Shown: piece by piece, positions 21,416 to 33,230 of the stretch
Position numbering within the stretch: position 1 is the stretch's first letter
How the letters are laid out: every line of letters begins with the position of its first letter
Assembly: GCF_030272615.1 (NCBI RefSeq)
Contig: NC_081415.1
Span: 626,015,740 to 626,079,739 of the forward strand
Source: Cryptomeria japonica
Lineage: Eukaryota; Streptophyta; Pinopsida; Cupressales; Cupressaceae
Reading direction: 5' to 3'
DNA: 64,000 nt
Notes under the pieces: generated by a model
What the model saw: the letters and a program-made list of their open reading frames with translations, nothing else
What the model was told of the DNA's origin: nothing
Databases searched by the model: none
Program-made: the position numbers and the translations under genes

Positions 21416-21908
21416 GAAAGACTCAACTGATCACACCAAGAGAGGGGTTAGAAAATATGAAGAACCAAGTGGAAATGCAACAACACCGATAACTCCACCA
21501 GTAGAACAGAGCATTTCTGCACTAGCAAGAAATTCCATCGGTAACTGAGGCATAGGCCTTAGGGGTTGGCAAATTCATTGCAAATATTGCTTTTTCCCCT
21601 AGACAAGACTGAAAGAGATCTAGAGAGTTGATTTCATCATTGTTGAAAGTTCACACAGCATAAGACTGTGAAACCAGCATCTGGTAGGGTATATCATGAA
21701 GCATTTATGATAGTGAAGGATTAGGGTTTACTTGCTGATAAAAGGGGAAAGTGAATTCATTTTCACTTTCCCAACATTCAAGCAATCCAAAGCGAAGCAA
21801 AGGCAAATTCCAGGCAAATTAAGAGCGAGCAAAGGCATTCTGAAAGGATTTCGAGCAGTTATCTAAGAACCAATCAATCTTCCACCGGCATTCACTTTCA
21901 GGTATTCT
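21416..21908 (+). other. Spacer between gag remnant and the unknown ORF
   Basis: No domain recognised. The last 150 bases are purine-rich, with AAAGCGAAGC and AAAGGCATTC, and look like a 5' untranslated leader before the ATG at 21915. Confidence 0.4.
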
Positions 21909-24900
21909 TTGAAAATGGCATCTGGATCTTTAGCTCCTACTTTTATTGCAAATCCAACTATTGTCAAAGTTAAGGATAGGCTGAGGTCCGTATTCAAGGA
22001 GGTTCCCCTAATTGCTAAGAAAGAAGACTCTGCGGGAGCATTTTCTAGGGTTCCTGACTACGTGATGTATGTTGAAGATGTGAGGGAATACATTCACTAC
22101 CCTGGAGGATCTAGACATAGAGGAAATCAAAGGCATGTATCAATCTGTGATACTGGGCAGCTCCAGAACCATCAAGCTAGAATACAAAGCAATTGAGGAT
22201 CTAGGGTTAATTGGTATTCTATACAATACTAGAATTCAAAGATGAGATCATCAGATACATTCTAAGCAGGGTTCAGAATGAGTTCATCTAGCTAAATTGG
22301 CCTTACATGATCACTAAGGAGGCTATTCAAGCAGTCACCGACTTACCCAAAGTCGCACAAGAACCTAGCAAGAAAATTTCCAACACTAAGGTTGAGAAAC
22401 TCACCGGTGAAACTCATGATAGCAGATCAATTAGGATCAGCACAATCACCAACACTGATGTGAAATTTACAAGCATGATAATAGGTTATAAGGTAACTCA
22501 ATCTAATTGATTGAATCCTATTGCTAGTTCTTGCATTCATTTTGCATATCAGATGCTGAAGAATGATACAAAATAGAGGAGTGAATTGATGTTGAACCTT
22601 GGAAAGATCAAGGGAGTTAAGAAAGGAACTTTTAGATATGGAAATTTGATTGTTTGTTTAATTCTTTACTTCTTGAATGAGCTACCTGGTCTAGGGAAGA
22701 AGCATTGGGCTCATGACATACCGGTAAGTATGCAAATCAAGGAAGAAATCACCGGTCTTGGTACCGATAGAGATGAGAAACTTTGGGGTTATTTCAAAAT
22801 ATTCCCAGAAAAAATGAGGCAGAGGGAGAGGTTATCAAAGAATATTGTGGAGAAGTACTCCACTGATATTTGTTTCATGGTGAAGACTGATGAAATCCTC
22901 ATAGAAGCAGTTGAACCAAGGACCATATGGGTTACAGAACTTGTATATGAGGTGGATGATAACATTTTGGACTTCTATGCAAAAATGCTGCTAGATGCCC
23001 CATTGGATGACAAAATAGAGCATTTTGGCACATCAAAAGAGAAGGCCTTTGAATTCAAAATTGGCTTCAATAGGAAGAGGAAAGAGAAGAAAATAGACAA
23101 GATGTCTGCATATATACAGGATGTAATTCATAAGATAGATACTCAACTGGGTTCTGGATCCAAACTGGCAGCAGAACCAATAGTGGCTAGTACTTCAAAA
23201 GTAAAGAAGCCTGAAGCTTACATTTCTACCATCACTTTTGATTCTGACCCTGAGGACAATGAACCTATAGCTTTCAGAAGGGTACAAAGGAAGAAATTAG
23301 ATCAACCACCAGTAGAGTAGAAGAAGGTGGAGCCTAGGAGGAGACTTGTTAGAAAGGCAACTAAACCTACTGTACCACCACCTCCAGCAAGGAAGTCTAT
23401 ACAAAAGAGAAAACTAGTTACATCTACTCTAACAACCCCAAGTAAAAAGAAGAAGAGTGATGATACTGAGTCCGGTAAGACCAAAATGACCTATGCTAAA
23501 TTAATTGATGAAATTACAAAGGATGGAATGTTAAAAAATCTATCCATTTATTATGAAGATTTAGAGGATGATGAGCAAAATGAGAATGAAGAGGCAATTT
23601 TGTTATACATGGATATATATAAGAAAGCCTTAGTAGAAATTTTGAAGGAAATTCCTCTATCACTATACAATAAGTTAGATGCTAGAAGACTTGATGCAAT
23701 CAAGAGGAATAGAGAAATTAAGGCAGTAGAACTTTTGGAAATGTGTGGTTCAATAAACAATGAGGAAATGAAAAGATGCATAGATGTTGCAAACAGAACA
23801 GTATTTAGTAGCAAACCCCAACAAATAATCCTAATGATGGGCAGGGTAAATGAGGTAGTAAATGAAACCAAAGATGGTTGGACCAAATTCTTCTAGAAGA
23901 ATCTAGATTTTCTTACATCTCATGAAGAGTTTGTTAAGGCAACAACTTCCAACATTCTAGATAAATCAAAAGGGAAAGGTATTTTGGGAGGTTAAACTCC
24001 AATTTTGACTAAACCGGCAGTAACTATAGATATACAGACACAACCGACAGTAAAGGAAAGTGTAGAGTCTGTACCAGCACAAACTATTTTTGAGAAAGGC
24101 AATGTATAGGATACTATGAATATTGTGGATAATACTCCACCGATAGTAATTGACACTGCACCAAGTGGCAAAGCCATCGGTGCTAAAGAAGATAAGGTAA
24201 AGGGAATTGAGTCTACACCGACAGTTCATATTGATTCCCCGACAAAGGTTTTGGCAATTGACACTTCTCGAGTTGAGAAGAAACCAATCACTGAGATGAG
24301 TCCAACTGAGTTAATGATGATGGCTACTCAGAAGCTATTAAAGGAGGGATCTGCAAATAAGGGAATAATAGATCAATCAATTATAGTGTTGCACAAATTA
24401 ATCCCTGATTGTCATATTGAGAATGAAGCAAGGCCTTTCCGACAAGCTTAAAACACTAACAGAGTACATATCTAATAGTTTTCAATCACTGCAATAGATA
24501 TAAGACTGGTAGGCATTAGAAAGATTTATTATGGCTAAGAAAGTCACCTTTGACCAAATCATTAAAACAGAGAAAAAGAAAATTGAAGCTAAACTCATTC
24601 TTATTGAGAATTGTTTGAAACAATGTACAAATATCTACAGGGTTTGTTGTAACATAGAAATTCTTATAGAAAATGTAGATAGCAGATTAAAGGAATTACA
24701 TGATAAGGTAGCTAGCATTGCAAATTCTTTTGATAGATTAACCTCACTGACAACATCTGTTGATGGACAAATTTTGTCCTTGGAGAACCAAATGTTTTCT
24801 TTTGAGAAGGAGAGAGATAAAATCATTCAAAGAGCAAGGAGTATTAGAGGATTGGTGAGTCCCAGATTGTATTCACTGGGTGTACATAAAAGAGAGTGTA

Positions 24901-25071
24901 TGGACATGATTTCTAAACCCACACTAGCATAAGTCAAAGAGAAGGAAACACTGGCGGACTTACTAAGTGGACTAGCATCCATATCTGAAACTTTCAAAAC
25001 TGGCTGGGATACATACCTATAGTTGTTGGATAAGGCTTACCAAGAAATTTTGAAGTTAGTCAAGCTCCGGT
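21909..25071 (+). pseudogene. Unrecognised long ORF of copia-2 (about 1000 codons, decayed)
   Basis: Open pieces at 21909-22196, 22307-22510, 22586-23320, 23327-23896, 24116-24451 and 24531-24932, mostly in one frame and separated by single nonsense codons (TAG or TAA), with frame changes near 22200 and 24470. The middle piece reads LIVCLILYFLNELPGLGKKH and EAVEPRTIWVTELVYEVDDN, then a basic stretch (NRKRKEKKIDKM), an acidic stretch (FDSDPEDNEP) and a Pro/Lys-rich stretch. Further on are Thr/Pro-rich and coiled-coil-like parts. It occupies the place of pol but shows no protease, integrase, RT or RNase H motif. I do not recognise the family; it may be a captured host gene or a protein specific to non-autonomous copia elements. 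Confidence 0.6.
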
Positions 25072-25129
25072 AAAACAAACAGTATTTATTCATTCTTTTG
25101 TTCTGAATTATTTCAATTTTTTCACCAGA

Positions 25130-25155
25130 CTTTGGCATTGATACCAAAGGGGGAG
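25130..25155 (+). other. Internal polypurine-tract-like motif
   Basis: TTGGCATTGATACCAAAGGGGGAG lies about 160 bases upstream of the real polypurine tract and repeats its sequence. Multiple such tracts before the 3' LTR are a known mark of Sirevirus copia elements. Confidence 0.7.
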
Positions 25156-25293
25156 TATATATATGTGAAAAATATTAGAAAAATATCAAATAGGAACATA
25201 TGGGAAGGACATCAGAATATCAGAAGTAGTGTATTTCTCAGGGGGGCATATTTCAGTTGAACCAGTAGGGAATCCATTTTTCACATGAGTGTT

Positions 25294-25317
25294 GCCATCA
25301 ATGCCAAAGGGGGAGAT
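25294..25317 (+). other. copia-2 polypurine tract
   Basis: TGCCATCAATGCCAAAGGGGGAG directly precedes the 3' LTR. The same tract precedes the 3' LTR of copia-3 on the minus strand at 35962. Confidence 0.9.
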
Positions 25318-26203
25318 TGTTGGAAATTGACACTCATCAGATTCATTTTGTTGTCATTGATGGCAACAAGATCATATGGAAGTCATATACCAGCATTAGG
25401 AGGCATTTACCAGTAGACATCAGCATTGGAGTATCCAAGATTACACAAGCACCGACATCAAGTACTTCAAGGAATCCGACATCAAGGAAGATTTATTTAG
25501 AAAATCATTTTGTAATTATTGTCAAGGTCGAAATTGAATATCTTTTGTAATGTATTGTAAGCCGACATAAGGCATATTGTTTATAATGGGTATATATGTT
25601 AGTCTGCTAGGTCATTTTGTAGAATGTGACATAGGAGAATATAGAAGAACTGTATAATGTGAAGTATATGTATGTAGATCATTTGTATGTGAATTTTATA
25701 TCATGCAATGATCTGTAGATAGTTTGGAAAGAATTCTTAGAGGAGAAGAGATACTGGTAGTAGTGTTCAAGGTTTATGAACCGGTATAGAGCAGAGCTAG
25801 AACCGGAACTCTATTTGGCATAGCAGATGCATTTTGTGAGTTCATTTTCATTGTTTTACTTCAGCAGAAGCTTGTAGTCAGTGAGACTCTTTAGTGATGA
25901 GCAATGTGCTCTATGCAGTGTGCCTTCCTGCATGTGTAGGCCCCCATTTTATGTAATACCCTTTCATTTGGTTAGTGAACTGATATTGTGGGTCACAAAT
26001 CCCACTGTGGTTTTTCCTCTTTGAGGTTTTCCACATATAAATTATATGTCTTATGATGTTCATTCATGTGGATGGTTTATTTGCTTCAGGTTATATGTTT
26101 ATTTTTTTACCAGTTTATATGTGTATGGTATAAAAGGATTAAATCATATCTTACCAGCAGAACATTGATTCACACCCCCCCCCAGTGTTCTTGGATCCCA
26201 ACA
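25318..26203 (+). repeat. copia-2 3' LTR
   Basis: 886 bp, same ends as the 5' LTR. The two copies differ by numerous substitutions and by indels around 25395-25460, which suggests an old insertion. Confidence 0.9.
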
Positions 26204-26208
26204 ATAAA

Positions 26209-28740
26209 GGACTGTTTAAGTGGATCTAAGTATTTCACAAAGATTGACCTAAAGAGAAAATATCATTAGATCACTATTAGAGAAAGAGATGAATGGAAAC
26301 CTACATTTAAGACAAATGAGGGATTGTATAAATGGTCACTAATGCTTTTTGGACTGACTACTATGCCAAGCAGTTTCATGAGGTTGATGAATGAGCTATT
26401 GAAGCAATTCTTAAGTAAGTTTGTCATTGTTAACTTGGATGATATTTTGATTTTTAGTAAGATTGGAGAGAAACATTTGTAGCATATCAAACAAGTATTT
26501 TAGAGGTTGAGAGAAGACAAGTTGTTGATAAACATCAAGAAGTGTATTTCATGTAGACAGAATTGGTATATTTGAGATTTTCCATTATTGTAAAAGGGTT
26601 GAAGATGGATTCGAAGAAGCTTAGATGAATACTTGAATGGCCTATACCTGTAAATGTTGGGGAGGTAATATCTTTTCATGGATCAGACACTTTCTATAGG
26701 AAGCTTGTCAAAAAATATTGTGGTATTTGTACACCAATAACCAACACAATGAGGGGAGATGGAAGAGAATTCAACTAGACATCCAAAGCACAAAAAAGTT
26801 TAAAATTGTTGAAAAAAAAGGTGACAAAACAACCAGTGTTAGCATTATTGTATTTTAACAAGGCATTTAAATTCGATTGTGATGCTAGTGGAAATGTAAT
26901 AGGAGTAGTGTTGAGTCAGGAAGGGAGACTAATAGCATATTTCAGTGAAAAATTGAATGATTCTAAGAAGAAATATTCATTCTTTGATTACAAATTATAT
27001 GTCATAATTCAAGCCTTCAAGAGGTGGAGACATTACTTGTTGCCTAAAAAAATTGTGTTATACACTAATCATCAAGCCTTGTAGTATTTGAGTAATCAGG
27101 GCAAGTTGAATCAAAGACATATGAGATGGGTTGAATTCTTGAAAGTTATACATTTGTCCTGAAGCATAGGAGTGTGGAGTCAAACAGAGTTGCAGATGCA
27201 TTAAGCCAAAGAAGGAACCTAGTGACAAAAATGAGAGTGGAGGTATTAGGTCTTGAGGAACCTAAATACTTGTATGAGGGGGATCTTGATTTTGTAGAAG
27301 TATGAAAATCATGTAAGGAATCAATAATGACAGATATAAGCTAGCAGTTGAATTGTTTCATTCAAGAGAAAATGTCATTCAAAGGAAGTCAGTTGTGTAT
27401 TCCAAGGAGTTCAATGAGGAAAAACTTGATCAAGGAAAATCACAACAGAGGATTAACAGAATATTTTGGTACAAAATATTTGCTTGGGTGAGTGAACACT
27501 ACTTTTGGCTGCAGATATATAAGAATGTCAATAATTATGTTTAGAGTTGCAAATATTATTAAATTGCTAAGCAAAGTAGTTAGAATACCATGTATTATAT
27601 AAACCTTTGACGGTATCAAAAAGACCTTGGGGAGACATCAACATGGATTTCATATTGGAGTTACCAAGGAAATAAAGAGGATATGATTCAATATTGGTAC
27701 TAGTGGATAGATATTCTCAGATGACATATTTCATTTCTTGTAAGAAGACTAATGATGCAATGTATGTTGTAGAACTATTTTTCAAGGAGATGATCAGATT
27801 GCATTTATTACCAAAGAGCATAATTTTAAACTCAGATACAAAGTTCATTGGATACTTTTGGAGAACCGTGTAGAAGAAGATGAAGAAAGACCTAAAGTTC
27901 AATTCAGTATATTATTTGTAGATTGGTGGATAGACAATAGTAGTAAACATAATTCTAGTAAATAGAAATGTGGATAACTTGTTGAGATTCTTAGTGGGAG
28001 ACAAAGCTATAAATTAGAACATAATCCTATCGTAAATAGTTTTTCATACAATAATTCAATTAACCAGAGCACAAGGAAGACACCATTTGAGATTATGACT
28101 AGATTACACCCTACAAGAGTTGCAGAGCTCTGAGAAATTAGTATCAAGAAAAAAAAGGTGCAGAAGTAGAAGAATTTATAGAATACATGGAGAAAATACA
28201 CAAATAGGTCCAGAAACATTTGGAGGATATGAACAGTCAATATAAGGAACATGCAGGTAAGAAGACAAGACATAAGGAATTTACTATTGGGGACAAAGTC
28301 ATTATATATCTCAAAAAGTAAAGATTCCCAATAGGAACATATAACGAACTGAAGATGATGAAGTATGGACCATGTAAGATTCTTAGGAAGTTAGACTCAA
28401 TAAATCCATATAAAGTAGAGTTACTGAAGATATTTGTTATATCACCTATTTTTAATATTATACACATCTATGAATACCATAAAGAGCAGTCATATGATAG
28501 TTCTAGATAAGCTAGTTTGGAGGATCATTTACCACATCAACCACCAAAGGAGATTGAGCAGATCTTGGATACCAAAGCTGGGAGGAGCACTAGGAACAAA
28601 CAATATTAGGAGTATCTAGTGAAGTGGAAAGACAAGTCAATAGTAGACTCAACATGGATTTCTTAGGTTGAGGTGGACCATCATGGTTTTCCTCTAGCCC
28701 TCACAAAGTGAGAGGCTCACTTTTCTTTCTAACCTTGAGT
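26209..28740 (+). pseudogene. Chromovirus pol, rest: RT, RNase H, integrase, chromodomain
   Basis: Continues the RT cut by copia-2: SGSKYFTKIDL, then FKTNEGLYKWSLMLFGL and the catalytic region FVIVNLDDILIFSK (canonical Y-x-DD, here N-L-D-D). RNase H lies at 26806-27084 (FKFDCDASGNVIGVVLSQ, YTNHQAL). Integrase covers about 27353-28350 (GDINMDFILELP, ILVLVDRYSQMTYF, ILNSDTKFIG). A chromodomain lies near 28600-28690 (EYLVKWKDKS, VDSTWIS), which defines the chromovirus clade and is thought to guide insertion to marked chromatin. Stops and frameshifts are frequent throughout. Confidence 0.88.
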
Positions 28741-29001
28741 GTCCAATGTAGGAGCATCCCTACTTATAAGAGCAATCTTGCATCAACCAAAATTAGTTCT
28801 TTATTTGCATTCAGTCTGTAGTTTTCTTCACATTTTCTGCCATATTTGACCATATTACCTTCTCATGCCTTGTGGATCAAGATTTACATTCAATACAACA
28901 TCATCTACATTATATCTAGAAATATTGTGATTTTCACTCATAATTAGGAAGTTGTCACTCTCTGAAGTTACTGTCAATTTCTTGTTAGTGCATTTTTGGT
29001 C
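28741..29001. other. Short unassigned tail after the chromodomain
   Basis: Follows the chromovirus pol end; possibly its 3' untranslated region or a piece of its 3' LTR (TGTAGGAGCATCC at 28750 would be an LTR start). It ends where the minus-strand Tat LTR begins. Confidence 0.35.
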
Positions 29002-29952
29002 TGTACATAGGGAAAATTAGCACCTAATATACCAATGAAACATTATATTAAAGAAATTTAATTGAGATTAAAAGACATAGAAATGCAAGGAACGCCCTCA
29101 ATTGCACCCCATTGTCCTCTATCTCCAAGGACCTATTTAGTCTTGAGTTGGTGCTCTTAGATTATGCACAAATGACTCAAATAGATGACTACTTGAAGAA
29201 TGAGTTTTAAAAAATGAGAAGATGCATTTAAACTAATATGAGAGCATATGCAAGATAAGAACTAATCAAATGATGATAATGATATTGTTAAGTGCGGCTA
29301 TAATGATAATATGGATACTAAGATATGAAGATTAAGCTACTAATGATGCCATGATATGAGCTAAATATACTAAAATACTCTTAAAATAAAGCTAAAATGG
29401 ATGCATAAATTCAAATGAAAAACTAGCATTAGATGGATTCCAAAATTCAAAGATCCTAAACATGCCTCTATTTATAGACTTTCCAAGGCAAAAGATGATG
29501 TGGCAATAATCAAGGGCTGAGATTCAACTTGGAGAAATGGATGGTGAGGATGAAAAAGCCATTTGTGAAGATAGTGCAAGTGGTTGAAGGTTGAAAATGG
29601 TTGCTCATATTTATGACTAGGTATGGATTGGGTTATGGGCTCAAGGAGACAACCCTAATTAAATGAGAATGGAGAAGTACTCAAGAGGTAAGGTGGTAAG
29701 AAACCATATTAATGTGAATAAATCCTCTTTTATAATTTTCAAAATTTTATTTTTACTTGTCACATGTTGAGGTGGTGATGAGGTGGAAAGGTAGGAGGAT
29801 GTGGATTTTCAATGAAAAATAGTGGGTTTTGAAGAAATTTGAAAAAGTAAATTATATAATTAAATTTAAAAATATAAGTATATAATAGAAGAACATTTAA
29901 ATTATTTGCATCCAAATAATAATATTCTCCAAGCCAAATTTATGTGTATACA
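29002..29952 (-). repeat. 3' LTR of the truncated Tat element at 29-36 kb
   Basis: In element orientation it starts TGTATACACATAAATTTGGC and ends CCCTATGTACA, 951 bp. A polypurine tract lies directly upstream in element sense. TATAAATA (complement of 29469-29476) is the TATA-like box found in the other Tat LTRs. Confidence 0.8.
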
Positions 29953-29967
29953 TTTTGCCCCTCTTTG
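29953..29967 (-). other. Polypurine tract
   Basis: The minus strand reads TTCAAAGAGGGGCAAAA into the LTR start TGTATACAC. It fixes orientation and proves this LTR is a 3' LTR. Confidence 0.88.
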
Positions 29968-31436
29968 AAGCAATGTGTTTGTGACACATTGGTTCAAAGA
30001 AAATTGTTCAAGCGATAATCCTAACTGCACAACTGATTTTGATAATGATACCCCACATGTTTGATGAAAAACAAAAAATGATTTGATGCCCTAGATTAAA
30101 TTTTAATGGTGATATATGCCCCCTCGGGAGGTAAATCAAGGAAATTGACAAATGTTAGAACGCTTTTTGAGTTTTTCACAATGATGAAATGTTGTGAAAA
30201 TTTTGTCAAATTTGTTAAATTTGAAAGGTTTTGCCAATTTAGCTATTGATAGTTGAAATGGTTTACTTGAAGGGAATTAGGATTTAGGAAAAATAAATAA
30301 ATAAATTCCATGAAAATCCCTTTTTTCCAAATGGAATAAAAGGTCAAAAAGGCCTTTTTACATGTCATTTTCACTTTTTGCCTTTCATAGATTATTTGCT
30401 AAGTTGGACATTCCTTGCTACCATCATGTTGATTCCATACCATAGACACCAAATCAAGTGATTGTGATGTCATCAGTGACCAGAGGCATATGGACCAGCA
30501 GTATGTACCCGAAAAACCTCTTTGTGATTCAAAATTTTTAATTTTTCATGCATTTTTACCATTTTTTCATCGGTGAAAGTTTTGAATTTTTGTTTCAACA
30601 CATTATACTTCTAGTTTAGCGCATACAATATTTTATTTTGAGCATATGATATTTGTTTTAGTTCATTTGAATTAGGGCATCAATTTTAAATAATAGCGCA
30701 TTCAACAGTTAGATTAGTGAATTCAAACCCTAGGTTAGCGCACGAAAATAATTCAGCACATCTAACATAGGTATTGCGCATGTAGACAAATAAATTTTTC
30801 ACATTTGAGTGTTTTTGCACATACAATGTGTAGAATGTTGTATTTAAGCTACAGAACAATGCATTTATGCGGAATAGCACATATGGAGCGCAGTTTAGCG
30901 CATCTGATTAAAACTTTTGCACATTTGATAGAATCGACGCTTACAATGCGCGGATCAGTGCATTTAACCCAAAGCATGATTTTTCGCAAATCTGGAATAG
31001 ATTTTGTCAACAACTTTTGATGATTAGTTAGCTGATAGGATGAATGTTTTGATGATGAGGTTGATGCTTAATGATTGAGTGATGATGGATTTTGATGGAT
31101 TGATGCACTTAAAAGAGAAAATAGGTTGATGTGCTCGGAAGAGCAATTTGATGCGCTCAAGAGAGGAAATAGGCTGACGTGCTTAGAAGAGAAATTTGAT
31201 GTACTCGAGAGATAAAATAGATTGATGTTCTCAGAAGAGAAATTTGATGCACTCGAGAGAGAAAATAGGTTGATGTTTGATGATGCTTGATTGGTCTTAG
31301 ATTGATGTGTGATGATGCTTGATTGATGCTTGATGATTGGATAGCTTTAGATTAACAGTTGACATTTTGATTTGTTATGGTTTATAGTAAAAGTTATGAG
31401 TTGTCCATAAGCATGGTCAGTATCTAGGAACCTTCA
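29968..31436. other. 3' region upstream of PMD copy 2, with two repeat zones
   Basis: Zone 1 (30610-30990) has many AGCGCAT / GCACAT / GCGCATGT motifs, related to the leader motif of the other Tat elements. Zone 2 (31101-31280) is a tandem repeat with a 48-bp unit (TTGATGCACTCGAGAGAG..., then GATGTGCTCAGAAGAG), about 3.7 copies. The small ORFs in zone 1 are not convincing. Confidence 0.75.
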
Positions 31437-33230
31437 ATATGATCCCTTGCCTGGTAGAGGGCGATAGAGAAGTTATTGATGCCTGTGGATTGGGTTTCTT
31501 ATTGGACATGCCATGATATCGGGTGAACCATGGTTTGTTGATTGCACTAGTTGAGTGGTGGCATAGTGACCACAACACCTTTCATTTTTCCACTAGAGAG
31601 ATGACAATTACACTTGAGGATGTGTATCGAATTCTGTGCATCCCACTGATGGGGGAGCTAGGCATTTATGGCGTAGAGGAGCAAGGCAGCATAGATGCAT
31701 TGAGGCAAATTTTTGATGATGAGAACATATGTGGTTATGATGTCACATGGAAGGACATGGTTGACTATTATGATCCACTACCATCAGTTTTTACTAACTT
31801 GATTGGAGGGTTTTTATGCCCAAATAGGAGGTGACACAGTTTCTTGGTTGGATGGGGCCAACTATTAGATTGCATGTTGCAAGAAAACCATATATGCTTG
31901 GGGTGCATGCATGTTAGCACACCTGTACCATGATGTCCATCTGGTGGTATATGATGATGGATCTTCTTTGTCAGCTGGGGTGATATTACTATAGATTTGG
32001 GCTTGGGAGAATAACCCAGTAGCACGACCATTGGCCAATAAGATCAGGCCAATAGGTAGGCCTTAGGTATATGCATATGTTGGGGCAATTTTCCAACGCA
32101 AGCTGGGCAAACTGGAGGAGATTTTTGGATGATTTGGTGTCAGTGGTATGGAGACCATACCTAGATTGTGAGCAATGGGAAGATGACTAGAGGGAGATGA
32201 CATATATTTTCACTTCTAGGTACTTGATTGGCAAGACCCCGTATATCATTTATCAGTCTATTGTTACTTGGGTTTATAGGAAGCATGTTTGAGTATAGGG
32301 GATGCCCCAAGGGACAACAAAGTATGCTTGGGTGCATAAGGAGAGAGTAGAGTGGGGGTCATCGCTTGATTTCAATATCTTATACAAATATTTTGTCACT
32401 AGGTAAGAATTCATGGGATTAATTTTGTATGATATAAGACAGGGGGATGATACTGTAGTATGCATAGTATATCACAGAGCATTTGTTCCTAAGGCTTACT
32501 AATCTAGAGGAGATTATGCCCATGTTTGAGGATAATGAGTCACAGCCTCCATGGGGTAGGAGGAGGAGAGGAGATGGGGAGATGGGGATGAGGGGGGTGG
32601 TGGAGGAGATGGAGGAGGAGACAGAGGGAGATGAGGGTGGTAGTGGAGGACAATGAAGGAGACCTCCTCCACATGAATTAGCTCCTCTAGTTGTACTAGC
32701 ACCACCTCGGGCACCAACACAACCAAGGGCACCCAGATTATCCCCACCACAAGAACAGGTATAACTGCAACCCTTTATATGGCCACAACCCAAGATACAA
32801 TTGCAGCCATAGCCACAACCACATAGATTACTCAACTCGTTCAGGCACAGGCACAAATTGCTCAATTGACTACTGAGTGAGACACGACTATAGAGAGATA
32901 TGGTTAGGTAGAGGAGCTCATGCAGACCCTACAATAGACAATGGTCCAGGGGCTTACTCGGGATACTATGAGGAAGCTCCTATATCAGATTAGGAGGGTG
33001 CATTATTATAGGGGTCTATATTTCTAGGTAGTACCTCTAGAGAGACAAGCACAGTCATATTCCCAGAGCTCTAGGCATGGGGGATCTTAGCAAGAGATAG
33101 AGAGTCAGGGAGTTACAAGTCCGAGGAGGGATCCCGATGGTGATGGTGCAGGTGTGGGTCCTTCAGGCATAGATGGAGGTGGATTGGTTGTGAGGACTAC
33201 ATATTCTGGAGGGAGTCAATCATAGAGTGC
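31437..33230 (+). pseudogene. Antisense plant mobile domain (PMD) ORF, copy 2
   Basis: Antisense to its retrotransposon. From about 31437 it reads DREVIDACGLGFLLDMP, then NHGLLIALVEWWHSDHNTFH, EMTITLEDVYRILCIPLMGE and PLPSVFTNLIGGFLC; after a TGA at 31832 and frame changes it continues with IWAWENNPVARPLANKIRP near 31990, matching the PMD W-WE-x-RP region. A Gly/Glu-rich segment (32560-32650) and a Gln-rich coiled-coil-like tail (32760-33010) follow. Many stops. Same position and orientation as the copies at 14393 and 40967. Confidence 0.82.

Larger units (their letters stand above)
19527..26203 (+). mobile_element. copia-2: pol-less copia-type LTR retrotransposon
   Basis: 6.7-kb element with LTRs at 19527-20406 and 25318-26203 (TGTTGG...CCCAACA), inserted in a chromovirus RT. 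Flanking bases ATAAT (19522-19526) and ATAAA (26204-26208) are the target duplication with one change; removing the element and one copy restores RT spacing. The internal region has a worn Met-type primer site, Gag remains with coiled coil and zinc knuckles, a long unrecognised ORF where pol should be, and two AAAGGGGGAG tracts. No protease, integrase, RT or RNase H is visible, so it was non-autonomous. The LTRs differ by substitutions and several indels, so it is clearly older than the Tat element at 5453. Confidence 0.9.

Noticed and set aside
32419-32865. 148-codon minus-strand Gly/Cys/Ser/Pro-rich ORF
   Set aside because: It is the shadow of the Gly/Glu/Gln-rich tail of PMD copy 2 on the other strand.
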